Source: Lachnospiraceae bacterium
Lineage (GTDB): Bacteria; Bacillota; Clostridia; Lachnospirales; Lachnospiraceae
NCBI GenBank assembly: GCA_029054245.1
Contig: JAIDFQ010000043.1
Coordinates: 1-64,000 of the forward strand
Reading direction: 5' to 3'
Length of the DNA: 64,000 bases
This document shows, piece by piece, positions 1 to 8,123 of the stretch (position 1 is the first letter of the stretch; each line of letters opens with the position of its first letter). Both the position numbers and the translations under genes were made by a program. The notes under the pieces are model-generated. The model had not been told where the DNA came from, searched no databases, and saw nothing but the letters and a program-made list of their open reading frames with translations.

Positions 1-15
1 CATAATTAAACCTCC
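1..15 (-). promoter_or_regulatory. ribosome binding site and start codon of a gene leaving the window
   Basis: Read on the minus strand, GGAGG (positions 15-11) is followed by seven bases and then ATG at positions 3-1. A further minus-strand gene therefore probably begins exactly at the left edge, 24 bp after the end of the alpha/beta hydrolase gene, and may share its transcript. Nothing of its product can be seen. Confidence 0.45.
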
Positions 16-38
16 AAACTGAGTAATCTTATCTTACA

Positions 39-746
39 TCAGTTTGAAGGTTTACACAAACTTTGGGATACTCCCAAAAAGTCTTCGACTTCTTTGTTGA
101 ATGTAACGTATCTCTTATTTGCAATAAAGTGATTCCCTTTAATAATCGATAATTTCGCATTCGATATATTTTTTGCAATCTCTTTTGTATGGGATTCCCG
201 AATCATATCATTTCTGCCGCAAATCACGAGCGTAGGGGCTGTTATTTTTGACAATTCATTTCGTTCGATATTCGGATCATTGACCATTAATCCAAGCATT
301 TCTGCATTCTTTTTTGCTTCAGGCGATTTTGAAGCAAACCGCCTTGCTATTTTGTATCCTATTTCGATTGGCAGTTGTGTCGTTATTTTTACCCCTCTCG
401 GATTCAAATTTCCCCCATTTAATATCAATGCCTTTACCCTGTTTGGATATTTCATTGCAAATTTCATTGCTATATTTGCTCCGTCTGAAAATCCCAGAAT
501 AACTGCCTCTGAAATTTCAAGTTCTTCCATAAAATCGTATAAGTCACAGGAAAACTGCTCAATTGTAAAAGGTTTCGTACCTCTTGGCGATCTGCCATGT
601 CCTCGCGTGTCTAAAGCAATCACTCTGTATCTATTGCTAAAATAATCGATTTGATTCTTGAAATAGGAACCATTCTGTCCGTTGCCGTGCAAAAGGATAA
701 AAGGCTCTTTATTCCCTTTTTCTTGATAATATAAAGCGATATCCAT
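39..746 (-). CDS. alpha/beta hydrolase
   Basis: A 235-residue alpha/beta-hydrolase-fold protein, complete and of normal length for the single-domain family. The oxyanion-hole motif HGNGQNG lies at residues 20-26. The nucleophile elbow GFSDG puts the catalytic serine at residue 87. The acid is probably Asp180 (in CGRND) and the base His206 (in GNHF), giving a complete catalytic triad. There is no signal peptide, so it should act in the cytosol. The substrate cannot be told from sequence: relatives include esterases, haloperoxidase-like enzymes and carboxylester hydrolases. It may be cotranscribed with a gene that starts at the left edge of the window. Confidence 0.85.
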   Translation of the reverse strand: MDIALYYQEKGNKEPFILLHGNGQNGSYFKNQIDYFSNRYRVIALDTRGHGRSPRGTKPFTIEQFSCDLYDFMEELEISEAVILGFSDGANIAMKFAMKYPNRVKALILNGGNLNPRGVKITTQLPIEIGYKIARRFASKSPEAKKNAEMLGLMVNDPNIERNELSKITAPTLVICGRNDMIRESHTKEIAKNISNAKLSIIKGNHFIANKRYVTFNKEVEDFLGVSQSLCKPSN

Positions 747-1427
747 TGATGCTTCCCCGCAAAATTTCGATTGTTGAATTGTCCAACGCCATTATTTTAC
801 TACAAACACACACACAATTCCATTAAATTTTGCTTAATTTTCCCTTGCCGTATTCTTTGCAATCATCATCTGCCTTGCCGGTCCCTCTGCTCGGTGCTGT
901 TTTAAGATTTTTTCGCTCGTTAATTGCCGGGGATGGGTTGCGTGATATTGTGGGTGGGTATTTCTCTGCTTTAAGGAATAGGAGTTCATTTCATACGGTA
1001 ATTACCGTATGAAAAAAGACTATAACCGTTGCTGTCATAGCTTTTCAAGGATTGAGGAAGTCCCTTTGTTTACTTGTATTTGTTTGTCACTCCTCCGCAC
1101 TATCCAACATCATTAAGGTTCATAATGAGTGCTTCTAGTAAATATAGAGTAAAGCGCTCGCGTTTCCATGCAATCATTATATAAGTTTATGTGGGAAAAT
1201 CTATCCTAATATTTAGCGCTCATGTCTTTTTCATATTTTTTTCTATTTTGGATTTTTTCAAAGTGGAGAATTTGACATTATTTTTAGAACATAAAAGCAT
1301 TTCGATTATGGATTTTGACCTTTGAGTATTGAATTAATAGAGGAATTGGAAAAAAGATTTGGGTGGAAAAGAAGAAATTATTCGAAAATGATTCCGTTTG
1401 CATAATAGATTTTGTTGGAGGTGTGGA
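747..1427. other. gene-poor region with traces of decayed coding sequence
   Basis: I see no intact gene here. A 26-bp perfect palindrome lies at 989-1014. Near the right end, two short stop-bounded stretches in different frames read like protein. One, from about 1204 to 1321, ends in FLEHKSISIMDFDL. The next, from about 1322 to 1405, contains IELIEELEKRFGWKRRNY. They end 22 bp before the truncated permease gene at 1428. They could be the frameshifted 3' end of an ABC-transporter ATPase gene, but I do not recognise the sequence well enough to be sure. Confidence 0.35.
989..1014. repeat. 26-bp perfect palindrome
   Basis: The two 13-base halves, centred between 1001 and 1002, are exact reverse complements with core ACGGTAATTACCGT. 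No run of T follows on either strand, so it does not look like an intrinsic terminator. It resembles a dimeric regulator's operator, but no intact gene starts within 400 bp downstream. It may be left over from the decayed locus next to it. Confidence 0.6.
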
Positions 1428-1736
1428 ATGAAAAGGATAATGGCATATGTCATTTTAAATGTTAAATCATTGTTAAAGGATAAATTACCTTTTGCGTGGT
1501 CTGTTTTTTTGCCGCTGGTAATGTTTTACGTAGAAAAAGATCATATGAATCAGGAACAGGACTTAGCTTATTGGTGGATTTATATGATTCTTTGTGCGTA
1601 TTTTTATGGTGCAGGGCTTTATGCTCTTGAATTAAAGGAATCAGGATGTTTGCGGACTATTTTTTCCATATATAGTTCTTCCATAGTCAGTTTGAAGGTT
1701 TTTTCCATGATGAGAAATTTTAACCAGCGAGACTAA
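1428..1736 (+). pseudogene. truncated ABC-2 type transporter permease
   Basis: The start at 1428 is chosen because GGAGGTG lies directly upstream. The 102-residue product has the look of the N-terminal part of a small ABC-2 permease: a basic start, then hydrophobic segments at about residues 20-32 and 44-64, and the stretch YALELKESGCLRTIFSI just after the second. Such permeases normally have about 230 residues and six membrane segments. Here the frame runs into an unrelated tail (MMRNFNQRD) and stops after two. The rest of the gene is missing from the next 150 bp, which hold the PadR promoter. I read it as a remnant of a lost exporter. Family membership rests on pattern only. Confidence 0.5.
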
Positions 1737-1791
1737 TAGAGTTCATGAAGCATAAAATAAGTGAATGATATCATCATTATTAAAATCTTAC

Positions 1792-1841
1792 TTGACATAT
1801 ATATCAGATTGATATATTGTGTACGTATCAAATCGATATAT
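1792..1841 (+). promoter_or_regulatory. promoter and twin operator of the PadR gene
   Basis: A TTGACA -35 box (1792-1797) is followed, after 17 bp, by TATTGT (1815-1820). A perfect 8-3-8 inverted repeat, ATATATCA-GAT-TGATATAT (1799-1817), fills the spacer and overlaps the -10. A second, imperfect copy with the same half site (TATCA-AAT-CGATATAT, 1826-1841) lies 24 bp downstream, centre to centre. This arrangement fits autorepression by the PadR protein encoded 47 bp further on. Confidence 0.65.
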
Positions 1842-1887
1842 GAGAGGAAAGTTTTAGCGTATAGCATGTTAGAAAGGGAAAAAGACA

Positions 1888-2436
1888 ATGGCGGTAGAAA
1901 AGAAGATTGACTGTGTGATTTTGGGGTTGTTAAGCCATGAAGATCTGACGGGTTATGAAATTAAAAAACGAATGGATACTTCATTAAAGTATTTCTGGGG
2001 AGCAAGCTATGGCAGCATATATCCTGCGCTTAGCGATCTGGTTGAACGGGGACTGGCAGATAAGCGAGACGGAGCAGAAAATAAGCGGAATAAATTCGTA
2101 TATTCTATCACGGAAGAGGGAAGAAGCTATTTAAAAGCATGGCTTCAAGTTCCGGCAGAGAAAGATGAATTGCGCTATGAGACATTGCTTAAATTATTTT
2201 TCGGCAATGAAGGCGGCGCAAGGCAGGCAATGGCGCATATCAATGCTTTTGAGAAGAAGATAGAAAGAGAGCTGCCGTATCTTGTAGGAGCAGGAGATAC
2301 GCTTAAAAAAAATATAGATGTTGATGATACCCATAAATATTATCTTCTTACGGTTGAATTTGGTATAAAGACATATCGCGCTTATTTGGAATGGTGCGAG
2401 GAGGCGAAGGCAATATTGAGCAAGGAGGATAAGTAG
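1888..2436 (+). CDS. PadR family transcriptional regulator
   Basis: A 182-residue regulator of the PadR subfamily with the C-terminal helical domain (PadR/AphA type). The N-terminal winged helix covers about residues 8-85. It includes the typical opening ILGLLSHEDLTGYEIKKRMD, then the segment SYGSIYPALSDLVERGLADK, and the wing with YSITEEGRSYLKAWL. The remainder is the dimerisation domain. Such proteins usually repress a neighbouring transporter or stress operon and respond to small ligands; the ligand here is unknown. The next gene, a small membrane protein, starts 1 base after this stop codon, so the two are cotranscribed. The twin inverted repeat upstream suggests autoregulation. Confidence 0.9.
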   Translation: MAVEKKIDCVILGLLSHEDLTGYEIKKRMDTSLKYFWGASYGSIYPALSDLVERGLADKRDGAENKRNKFVYSITEEGRSYLKAWLQVPAEKDELRYETLLKLFFGNEGGARQAMAHINAFEKKIERELPYLVGAGDTLKKNIDVDDTHKYYLLTVEFGIKTYRAYLEWCEEAKAILSKEDK

Positions 2437-2437
2437 G

Positions 2438-2914
2438 ATGCTTGGACATTTGGGATTTTCCTATATAGGGCTGATATTCATCATTATGCTTCTTGTTCCA
2501 AATCTGATATGGACAAGAAAGCAGCCACAGGGTTACAGTGCAGAGAATGAAAATAAGATCCTAGTTTCGTTAGAGAGAATGGGGGAGGTGCTGACCACCT
2601 GCTGTGCCCTTCTCTTTTCTGATTTTAATTTACAAGAAGTTTCAAAATGGTGGTTGTGGCTTGCGATGTCATTTATTCTGATGATAATGTATGAGATATG
2701 GTGGATACGGTACTTTAAAAGCGAGCGGAAGCTGGCTGACTTTTATAGCAGTTTCTTAGGCGTTCCGGTGGCTGGTGCAACGCTGCCCGTGCTTGCGTTC
2801 TTTTTACTTGGCATCTATGGAAAAGTCATTTGGATGTTGATTGCAAGCGTGATTTTGGGAATAGGGCATATTGGTATTCATTTGCAGCATCAACAGGATC
2901 TTTTCTTCTCATAG
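2438..2914 (+). CDS. small integral membrane protein, partner of the PadR regulator
   Basis: A 158-residue hydrophobic protein with about five membrane segments (near residues 5-21, 43-60, 70-85, 105-125 and 129-150). A charged loop follows the first segment (WTRKQPQGYSAENENK), and another (RYFKSERKLADFY) follows the third. I do not recognise a named family with certainty. The start has AAGGAGG 11 bases upstream, inside the end of the PadR gene. Tight linkage to PadR suggests that this protein is the regulated target. Its last 25 bases overlap the end of the convergent symporter gene. Confidence 0.7.
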   Translation: MLGHLGFSYIGLIFIIMLLVPNLIWTRKQPQGYSAENENKILVSLERMGEVLTTCCALLFSDFNLQEVSKWWLWLAMSFILMIMYEIWWIRYFKSERKLADFYSSFLGVPVAGATLPVLAFFLLGIYGKVIWMLIASVILGIGHIGIHLQHQQDLFFS

Positions 2915-4290
2915 TCTTTCAGGGAATCAAGGGCATGCCGTGACAAAGGAACCAGAGCAATCATATTGAAAATCGTCATCAGACCAATTCCGATATCGCC
3001 CAAATCCCAGACAAAAGTATAAGCAGCCAGACCGCCGATAAAGAGCATGACAAGGGCAAGGAGCTTGTACAGTGTCTGGGACAGCCAGTTATCGCCGAAA
3101 AGGTATGCAATGTTTGGCCTTGCATAAAACAAAATACCGACAAAAGTGGAAAAACTGAAAAGCCAAAGGATAACGGCAATAAAGATGACACCGAACATCC
3201 CCAGATGATAATTCATGGCTGTCTGCAAAAGATCCATTCCGGCAAGTCCCTGGGTTAGGTCGATAGGGGTCAGAAGCATGATCATTGCCGAACAGCTGCA
3301 GATGACAATGGTATCGATGAATACGCCAAGTGCCTGAAGCAGCCCTTCCTTAGCGGGGTGGCTCACGTCTGCTGCGGCGGCTGCGCATGGAGCGGAACCG
3401 GAGCCGGCTTCGTTAGAAAACAGCCCCCGCTTAGCGCCATTCATAATGACTGCACCGAAGCCTCCGGCAGCAACCTGGCGAAGTCCAAAGGCTTCCGAGA
3501 AGATACGTTGGAAAACAGATGGAAGCTGACCGATGTTCTGAAGGATGATGAGAATTGTAATCAGAAAATATAAGCCCGCCATAATCGGCACGACAACATT
3601 CAGTACACGCACGGTAGCATTTTTGCGAAGGACAATGACTGCCGCAATCAGCACAAGAATGATTGTGGTGTAAAGAGGAGGAATCTGGAAGGCATTTTCA
3701 AAAGCTGAGGAAACAGAATTTCCAATGACCTGACTGATGCCGCACCAGCAAATCAAACCGGAAATGGCAAACAGGATGGCAATGACAGAACGTTTCCTGT
3801 GGCTGTCTTTTTTGATGAAAAGATGATGGATATAATAGGCGGGACCGCCTCTGTAGCCTCCGTAAAGGGGGTCTTTTTCTTTATACATTTGTGCAAGGGT
3901 GGCTTCTACGAATGCGGTGGAGGATCCTAAAAGGGCAGTGACCCACATCCAGAAAACAGCGCCTGCGCCGCCTAAAGAAATTGCAGCGACAACACCTACA
4001 AGGTTACCCATCCCCACGCGCGTTGCTGTGGAAATGATAAGAGCCTGGACACCTGAAATGGAACCCTTATGGGAAGAAATCTTCTTTTCCATGGAAATTT
4101 TGAGCATCTCAGGAAAGAAACGGAAGGGCAGAAAGCGGGTGCGGATGGTAAAATAGATTCCCGAAGGAATCAAAATCAGAACCAGCAATGAAAGTCCAAG
4201 AGAGCTTCCGCCGGGCAGTGGTATGGTAATCAGATCGCCCCATAAAAACTGATAAATTGTATTGATAATCTTTATAATGGTGTCCATCAC
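2890..4290 (-). CDS. AGCS family sodium/amino-acid symporter (alanine or glycine)
   Basis: A 466-residue membrane protein of the alanine/glycine:cation symporter family, full length for the family. Family signatures include LSLGGAGAVFWMWVTALLG and GSSTAFVEATLAQMYKEKD near residues 105-140, GGPAYYIHHLF, and the conserved FSNEAGSGSAPCAAAAAD segment near residue 290. About ten membrane helices are visible. It should import alanine, glycine or a related amino acid with sodium; which one is not decidable from sequence. The gene is divergent from a LysR regulator 107 bp away, a common arrangement in which the regulator controls the transporter. It ends inside the 3' end of the preceding plus-strand gene. 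Confidence 0.92.
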   Translation of the reverse strand: MMDTIIKIINTIYQFLWGDLITIPLPGGSSLGLSLLVLILIPSGIYFTIRTRFLPFRFFPEMLKISMEKKISSHKGSISGVQALIISTATRVGMGNLVGVVAAISLGGAGAVFWMWVTALLGSSTAFVEATLAQMYKEKDPLYGGYRGGPAYYIHHLFIKKDSHRKRSVIAILFAISGLICWCGISQVIGNSVSSAFENAFQIPPLYTTIILVLIAAVIVLRKNATVRVLNVVVPIMAGLYFLITILIILQNIGQLPSVFQRIFSEAFGLRQVAAGGFGAVIMNGAKRGLFSNEAGSGSAPCAAAAADVSHPAKEGLLQALGVFIDTIVICSCSAMIMLLTPIDLTQGLAGMDLLQTAMNYHLGMFGVIFIAVILWLFSFSTFVGILFYARPNIAYLFGDNWLSQTLYKLLALVMLFIGGLAAYTFVWDLGDIGIGLMTIFNMIALVPLSRHALDSLKDYEKKRSC

Positions 4291-4397
4291 AGAATTCTCC
4301 TTTGCATTTTCCCTACAATTAGTATATAGTAGAAAGCAGCATCTGTAAAACTGATAATAATGATAATGACAATCGAAAAAATAGATGGAGAGAGCAG

Positions 4398-5285
4398 ATG
4401 GATATCAGGAATCTGATTACGTTTATTTATGTGGCAGAACTAAATAGCTTTACCAAAGCGGCAGAGAAATTAGGCTATTCACAGTCAACAGTCTCATTTC
4501 AGATCAAACAGCTGGAAGCAGAACTGGATACGTTACTGTTTGAAAGAATCAATCATACGGTGGCATTGACTGAGAAGGGAAGAGATGTGCTGAAATATGC
4601 ACACCAGATCAATGAATTGACACAGAAACTGAAAGAAACGATGCAGGATGAAAAGCTGGTAAGCGGACATGTGCGCCTGGCGATGGCAGACTCCCTTTGT
4701 GGTTCTCTGCTAGGGGAAGGATTCCTTACTTTCCGCAAAGAATATCCGGGCATAACACTAAAGATTACAGCAGCAGTAACAGAAGAGATGTTCCGTTTGA
4801 TCAATCATAATGAAGCAGATGTGATATTAACGCTGGATAATCATATTTACAATACAGAATATATCATTGTCAGGGAAGAGAAGATGGGGATGCATTTTGT
4901 TGCAGGCGCTGAAAACCCTTTGGCGCAATTGGCGTCTATTTCAGTGGAAGAACTAGTTGGGCAGCCATTTATACTAACAGAAAAGGGGATGAGCTATAGA
5001 AGGCTTATGGATGAGAAATTAGCAGGCATGTCATTGGAAATCCAGCCGGTTTTAGAGATCGGGAGTGCAGGTCTTATATGCTCGCTTGTAGAGCAGGGAG
5101 TGGGAATCTCATTTTTGCCGGATTATGTGACAGATAAAGGAATTAGCAGTGGGAAAATGGCTTATCTGAATGTAAGTGATTTTGAAATCGAAATCTGGAA
5201 GCAGCTTTTATATCACCGTGATAAATGGGTTTCCCCCCAGATGGAGTCGGTTATAAAATATTGCGTGGACAGAGAGTTTTCGTAA
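4398..5285 (+). CDS. LysR family transcriptional regulator
   Basis: A 295-residue LysR-type regulator. The N-terminal winged helix-turn-helix (residues 1-60) contains the typical TKAAEKLGYSQSTVSFQIKQ recognition region. The rest is the periplasmic-binding-like effector domain (about 90-290) of the CysB/CbbR kind. The gene is divergently transcribed from the AGCS symporter. LysR proteins usually bind between such divergent genes and activate the neighbour when a coinducer is present, so an amino acid or derivative is a reasonable but unproven effector. The start has a GGAGAG element eight bases upstream. Confidence 0.92.
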   Translation: MDIRNLITFIYVAELNSFTKAAEKLGYSQSTVSFQIKQLEAELDTLLFERINHTVALTEKGRDVLKYAHQINELTQKLKETMQDEKLVSGHVRLAMADSLCGSLLGEGFLTFRKEYPGITLKITAAVTEEMFRLINHNEADVILTLDNHIYNTEYIIVREEKMGMHFVAGAENPLAQLASISVEELVGQPFILTEKGMSYRRLMDEKLAGMSLEIQPVLEIGSAGLICSLVEQGVGISFLPDYVTDKGISSGKMAYLNVSDFEIEIWKQLLYHRDKWVSPQMESVIKYCVDREFS

Positions 5286-5357
5286 AGTTGAGGGTTGTTG
5301 ACTTGTGCTTTCCTGTGATATGATGTTTTTATTAAAATACAAAGTTTGGAGAACAGT

Positions 5358-6638
5358 ATGGGTTCAGAACTGGTAAGTACGAAGGATATCTATAACGTGG
5401 TGCGCAGGACCTTGGAGGTCATGGATGCCCAGATTCTCTGGCACGGAGAAATCACGGGATATCTTTTTTATAATATATTAAAGGCAGAAGGTATTTATAC
5501 GGAGATGGATCTCGCGGAATATACGCTGATCGGTATGCTCCATGATCTGGGAATGATTAAGACAGGTTACGAGGGCGGCATCATCCAATGTGAGAGTACG
5601 AATGTCTGGGCACATTCCATCTATGGTTACCTTTTTCTTAAAAATTTATCACCGGTGGCTGATAAAGCTGAGATTGTATTATATCACCATCTACCGTATA
5701 AGCTGCATTCTCAAATAAAAAGCCGGTATATGAAGGTTACAGAATACTTGACGCTTGCGGATAAGATGGCTGTCTTTCTGCGGATGGGAGAGGACAAGGC
5801 AGAGCAGAGTATTTATATGCGTCAGGCACAAGGGGAGTTATCGGCAAAGGCGCTGGAATTGTTTCATATTGCGCAGACACGGTTCAATGTTCTTGGAAAG
5901 CTTAAGACCCATGAATATCAAAAGGAGCTGGAGGGGCTGTTTGACCGGATTTCCTTTACGGAGAAACAGAAAAGGGCATTTTTGGATATGCTGATTTATG
6001 CAATTGATTTCAGAAGCCAGCCCACTGTCATTCATACCATGTCCACCAGAACTTTTGCCCTAGAATTAGGAAGGATTATGCGGGTGCCGGCAGTGGATCT
6101 TAAGATTTTATACTACGGGTCGCTTTTGCATGATATCGGCAAGATTGCGATTCCTATATCGATTCTGGAGGCGCCGAGAAGGCTGACCGAAGAAGAGATG
6201 CAGATTATGCGGGGACATGTGGTAATGACAGATAAAATCCTGCGGGGGGTTATGGATGAGCGAATCGTGAATGTTGCCGCCAAGCATCATGAAAAACTGG
6301 ACGGTTCAGGATATCCCAAGGGAATTGGGGCATCTGATTTGTCGATGTTAGAGAGAATCATTGCAGTTGCAGATATATTGAGCGCTCTTTATGGAAAGAG
6401 AAGCTACAAGGAAGCATTTCCACCAGAAAAAATCAAAGGGATTTTGCTCGAGGATGCGGAGCAGGGGAAAATCTGCATGAAGGTGGTACAGGCAGCGCTT
6501 GGTCACTACAATGAAATCATCCGTACCTATGAAAAGCAGCGGGATGTAACCATGGAAAGGTATATGGAAATTGTAAATCAATATGACAACATTTACGAAC
6601 GATTCAAAGAATTTGATCAGGCAGAAATGACCGCATGA
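5358..6638 (+). CDS. HD-GYP domain protein, putative cyclic-dinucleotide phosphodiesterase
   Basis: The ATG at 5358 is preferred over an in-frame TTG at 5346 because GGAGA lies six bases before it. The 426-residue protein has two HD-type halves. The first is a simple HD domain (LHDLG at residues 61-65). The second is a full HD-GYP domain with LLHDIGKI (256-263) and HHEKLDGSGYP (310-320). HD-GYP proteins hydrolyse cyclic di-GMP or related dinucleotides with two or three metal ions; here all key residues are present in the second half. No sensor or receiver domain is attached. A TTGACT-like -35 and TATGAT -10 lie at 5298-5324, with short 15-bp spacing. Confidence 0.88.
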   Translation: MGSELVSTKDIYNVVRRTLEVMDAQILWHGEITGYLFYNILKAEGIYTEMDLAEYTLIGMLHDLGMIKTGYEGGIIQCESTNVWAHSIYGYLFLKNLSPVADKAEIVLYHHLPYKLHSQIKSRYMKVTEYLTLADKMAVFLRMGEDKAEQSIYMRQAQGELSAKALELFHIAQTRFNVLGKLKTHEYQKELEGLFDRISFTEKQKRAFLDMLIYAIDFRSQPTVIHTMSTRTFALELGRIMRVPAVDLKILYYGSLLHDIGKIAIPISILEAPRRLTEEEMQIMRGHVVMTDKILRGVMDERIVNVAAKHHEKLDGSGYPKGIGASDLSMLERIIAVADILSALYGKRSYKEAFPPEKIKGILLEDAEQGKICMKVVQAALGHYNEIIRTYEKQRDVTMERYMEIVNQYDNIYERFKEFDQAEMTA

Positions 6639-6709
6639 GAATCAGACGTAAAGAGAGCGTTTGTATAGATGACTTGTGCTTAGCTGATGGGAAAGGAATA
6701 AATGTTAAG

Positions 6710-7348
6710 ATGACAAAAGAAGAGCTGGCAATGGAAATCATTGAGCGATTAAAAAAAGAATATCCCGATGCAGGCTGTACCCTTGATTATAACCAGGCAT
6801 GGAAGCTCTTGGTAAGTGTTCGTCTGGCGGCACAGTGTACCGACGCAAGGGTTAACGTGGTAGTGCAGGATTTATATGCGGAATTTCCTGATGTGGAGGC
6901 ACTTGCATCGGCGGATGTGGAGGAGATAGAGCGGATTGTAAAGCCTTGCGGACTTGGACACAGCAAGGCAAGGGATATCAGTGCATGCATGAAGATTCTG
7001 CGGGATGAGTACCAGGGAAACGTTCCAGATGACTTTGATGCATTGTTGAAACTGCCCGGTGTAGGGCGTAAAAGCGCGAATCTGATTATGGGAGATGTGT
7101 TCGGAAAACCTGCCATTGTGACAGACACCCATTGCATCCGTCTCACCAACCGTATGGGACTTGTTGATGGCGTGAAAGAACCTAAGAAGGTAGAAATGGC
7201 GTTGTGGAAAATCATCCCCCCGGAAGAAGGCAGTGATTTTTGCCACCGCCTGGTCTACCACGGACGGGAAATATGTACCGCAAGAACGCAGCCCTTTTGT
7301 GAAAAATGTTGTTTAAAAGATATATGTGCCAAATGTGGAGTATCATAA
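6710..7348 (+). CDS. nth: endonuclease III (DNA glycosylase/AP lyase)
   Basis: A bifunctional base-excision repair enzyme that removes oxidised pyrimidines and cleaves the abasic site. The helix-hairpin-helix reads LPGVGRKSAN with the Schiff-base lysine in it, and the catalytic aspartate is in VTDTHC. Four C-terminal cysteines for a 4Fe-4S cluster follow, spaced C-X7-C-X2-C-X5-C, one residue longer in the first gap than in the E. coli enzyme. The start at 6710 matches the usual N-terminus and has AAGGA 12 bases upstream. An alternative ATG at 6635 overlaps the previous stop (ATGA) and would add 25 residues. The gene probably shares a transcript with the HD-GYP gene. Confidence 0.93.
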   Translation: MTKEELAMEIIERLKKEYPDAGCTLDYNQAWKLLVSVRLAAQCTDARVNVVVQDLYAEFPDVEALASADVEEIERIVKPCGLGHSKARDISACMKILRDEYQGNVPDDFDALLKLPGVGRKSANLIMGDVFGKPAIVTDTHCIRLTNRMGLVDGVKEPKKVEMALWKIIPPEEGSDFCHRLVYHGREICTARTQPFCEKCCLKDICAKCGVS

Positions 7349-7362
7349 TAAGGATGCAATAG

Positions 7363-7642
7363 AAAGCTTTTGTAACAGTTCATCCCACAGGGGCGGTGCA
7401 GCAGGGGCGACATGACACCTACAGAAAAGAATCGCTGCCGCTGACGTCGCGCCCTATCATTTCAAGTCTCGTCTACAAATCGGATTCCCCTGATATTCAC
7501 CAATTCTGTAAGTGAAATTGCTGATTTTTCGCCAGAGCCTTGAAACGATAGGGCGCGACGTCAGCGGCAGCGATTCTTTTCTGTAGGTGTCATGTCGCCC
7601 CTGCTGTACCGCCCCTGTGGGATGAACTGTTACAAGCTTTTA
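7363..7642. repeat. long palindromic element with 96-bp arms, MITE-like
   Basis: The stretch 7371-7466 is the reverse complement of 7539-7634 over 96 bases, with only two exceptions: a G/T wobble at 7398/7607 and an A/C mismatch at 7459/7546. The 72-base centre (7467-7538) contains a smaller repeat, ATTCAC...GTGAAT-like. The 8-mer AAGCTTTT stands in direct orientation at both ends (7364-7371 and 7634-7641), as a target duplication would. Because AAGCTT is itself a palindrome, this is suggestive only. There is no reading frame inside. As RNA it would fold into one very long hairpin and could end transcription of nth. Confidence 0.85.
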
Positions 7643-7662
7643 ATATATTTGCGCAAAAGGGG

Positions 7663-7710
7663 TTGACAGAGGATAAAAAAAATTTTATTATACATATGAA
7701 CAGTTGTTCA
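7663..7710 (+). promoter_or_regulatory. promoter and ArsR/SmtB-type operator of the metal-efflux operon
   Basis: TTGACA (7663-7668), 17 bp, TATTAT (7686-7691) is a near-consensus SigA-type promoter. Just downstream, over the expected transcription start, is the inverted repeat TGAACA-GT-TGTTCA (7697-7710). This resembles the operators of metal-sensing ArsR/SmtB repressors such as CzrA. Bound repressor would block initiation until metal is bound. The regulator gene begins 28 bp further on. Confidence 0.8.
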
Positions 7711-7737
7711 AATGAAAGAATATAATAAAGGAGGGCA

Positions 7738-8103
7738 ATGAAGTTGGCGATTCACGATGTAGAGTGCTGTGAGACGTTCCAGACCCACGAAGAGCTTCTT
7801 AAGATCGTGCATGCACAGATGCCGGATGAGGATGAATTGTATGATTTGGCAGAGCTTTTTAAAGTGTTTGGGGATTCCACAAGAATCAGGATTTTATATG
7901 TGCTCTTTGAAGCGGAAGTATGTGTGTGCGATCTGGCGCAGGCACTTTCGATGACGCAGTCGGCGGTTTCCCATCAGCTCAAGATCTTGAAGCAGGCAAA
8001 GCTGGTCAAGAGCAGGAGGGAAGGAAAATCTGTATTTTATTCACTGGCGGATGGTCATGTGAGAACTATTATTGCCCAGGGAAGAGAGCATATCAACGAG
8101 TAG
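7738..8103 (+). CDS. ArsR/SmtB family metal-sensing repressor
   Basis: A 121-residue winged-helix repressor. The HTH covers about residues 35-100, with the family motifs LAELFKVFGDSTRIRILYVL, then ELEVCVCDLAQ-like (EAEVCVCDLAQALSMTQSAV) and the recognition helix SAVSHQLKILKQ. The CVCDLA segment carries the cysteine pair of the ArsR/CadC alpha3 metal site. Candidate alpha5 ligands lie in the C-terminal end (DGHVRTIIAQGREH). It should repress the efflux operon that follows and release DNA on binding Zn, Cd, Pb or similar. The start has AAAGGAGGG six bases upstream. The HMA-protein gene follows after 20 bp. Confidence 0.92.
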   Translation: MKLAIHDVECCETFQTHEELLKIVHAQMPDEDELYDLAELFKVFGDSTRIRILYVLFEAEVCVCDLAQALSMTQSAVSHQLKILKQAKLVKSRREGKSVFYSLADGHVRTIIAQGREHINE

Positions 8104-8123
8104 AAAAGGAGAAAAGAGAGAAG

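Noticed and set aside
830-1012. A 60-codon open frame in the gene-poor region
   Set aside because: Serine- and leucine-rich chance frame, no ribosome binding site, and it ends within the palindrome at 989-1014.
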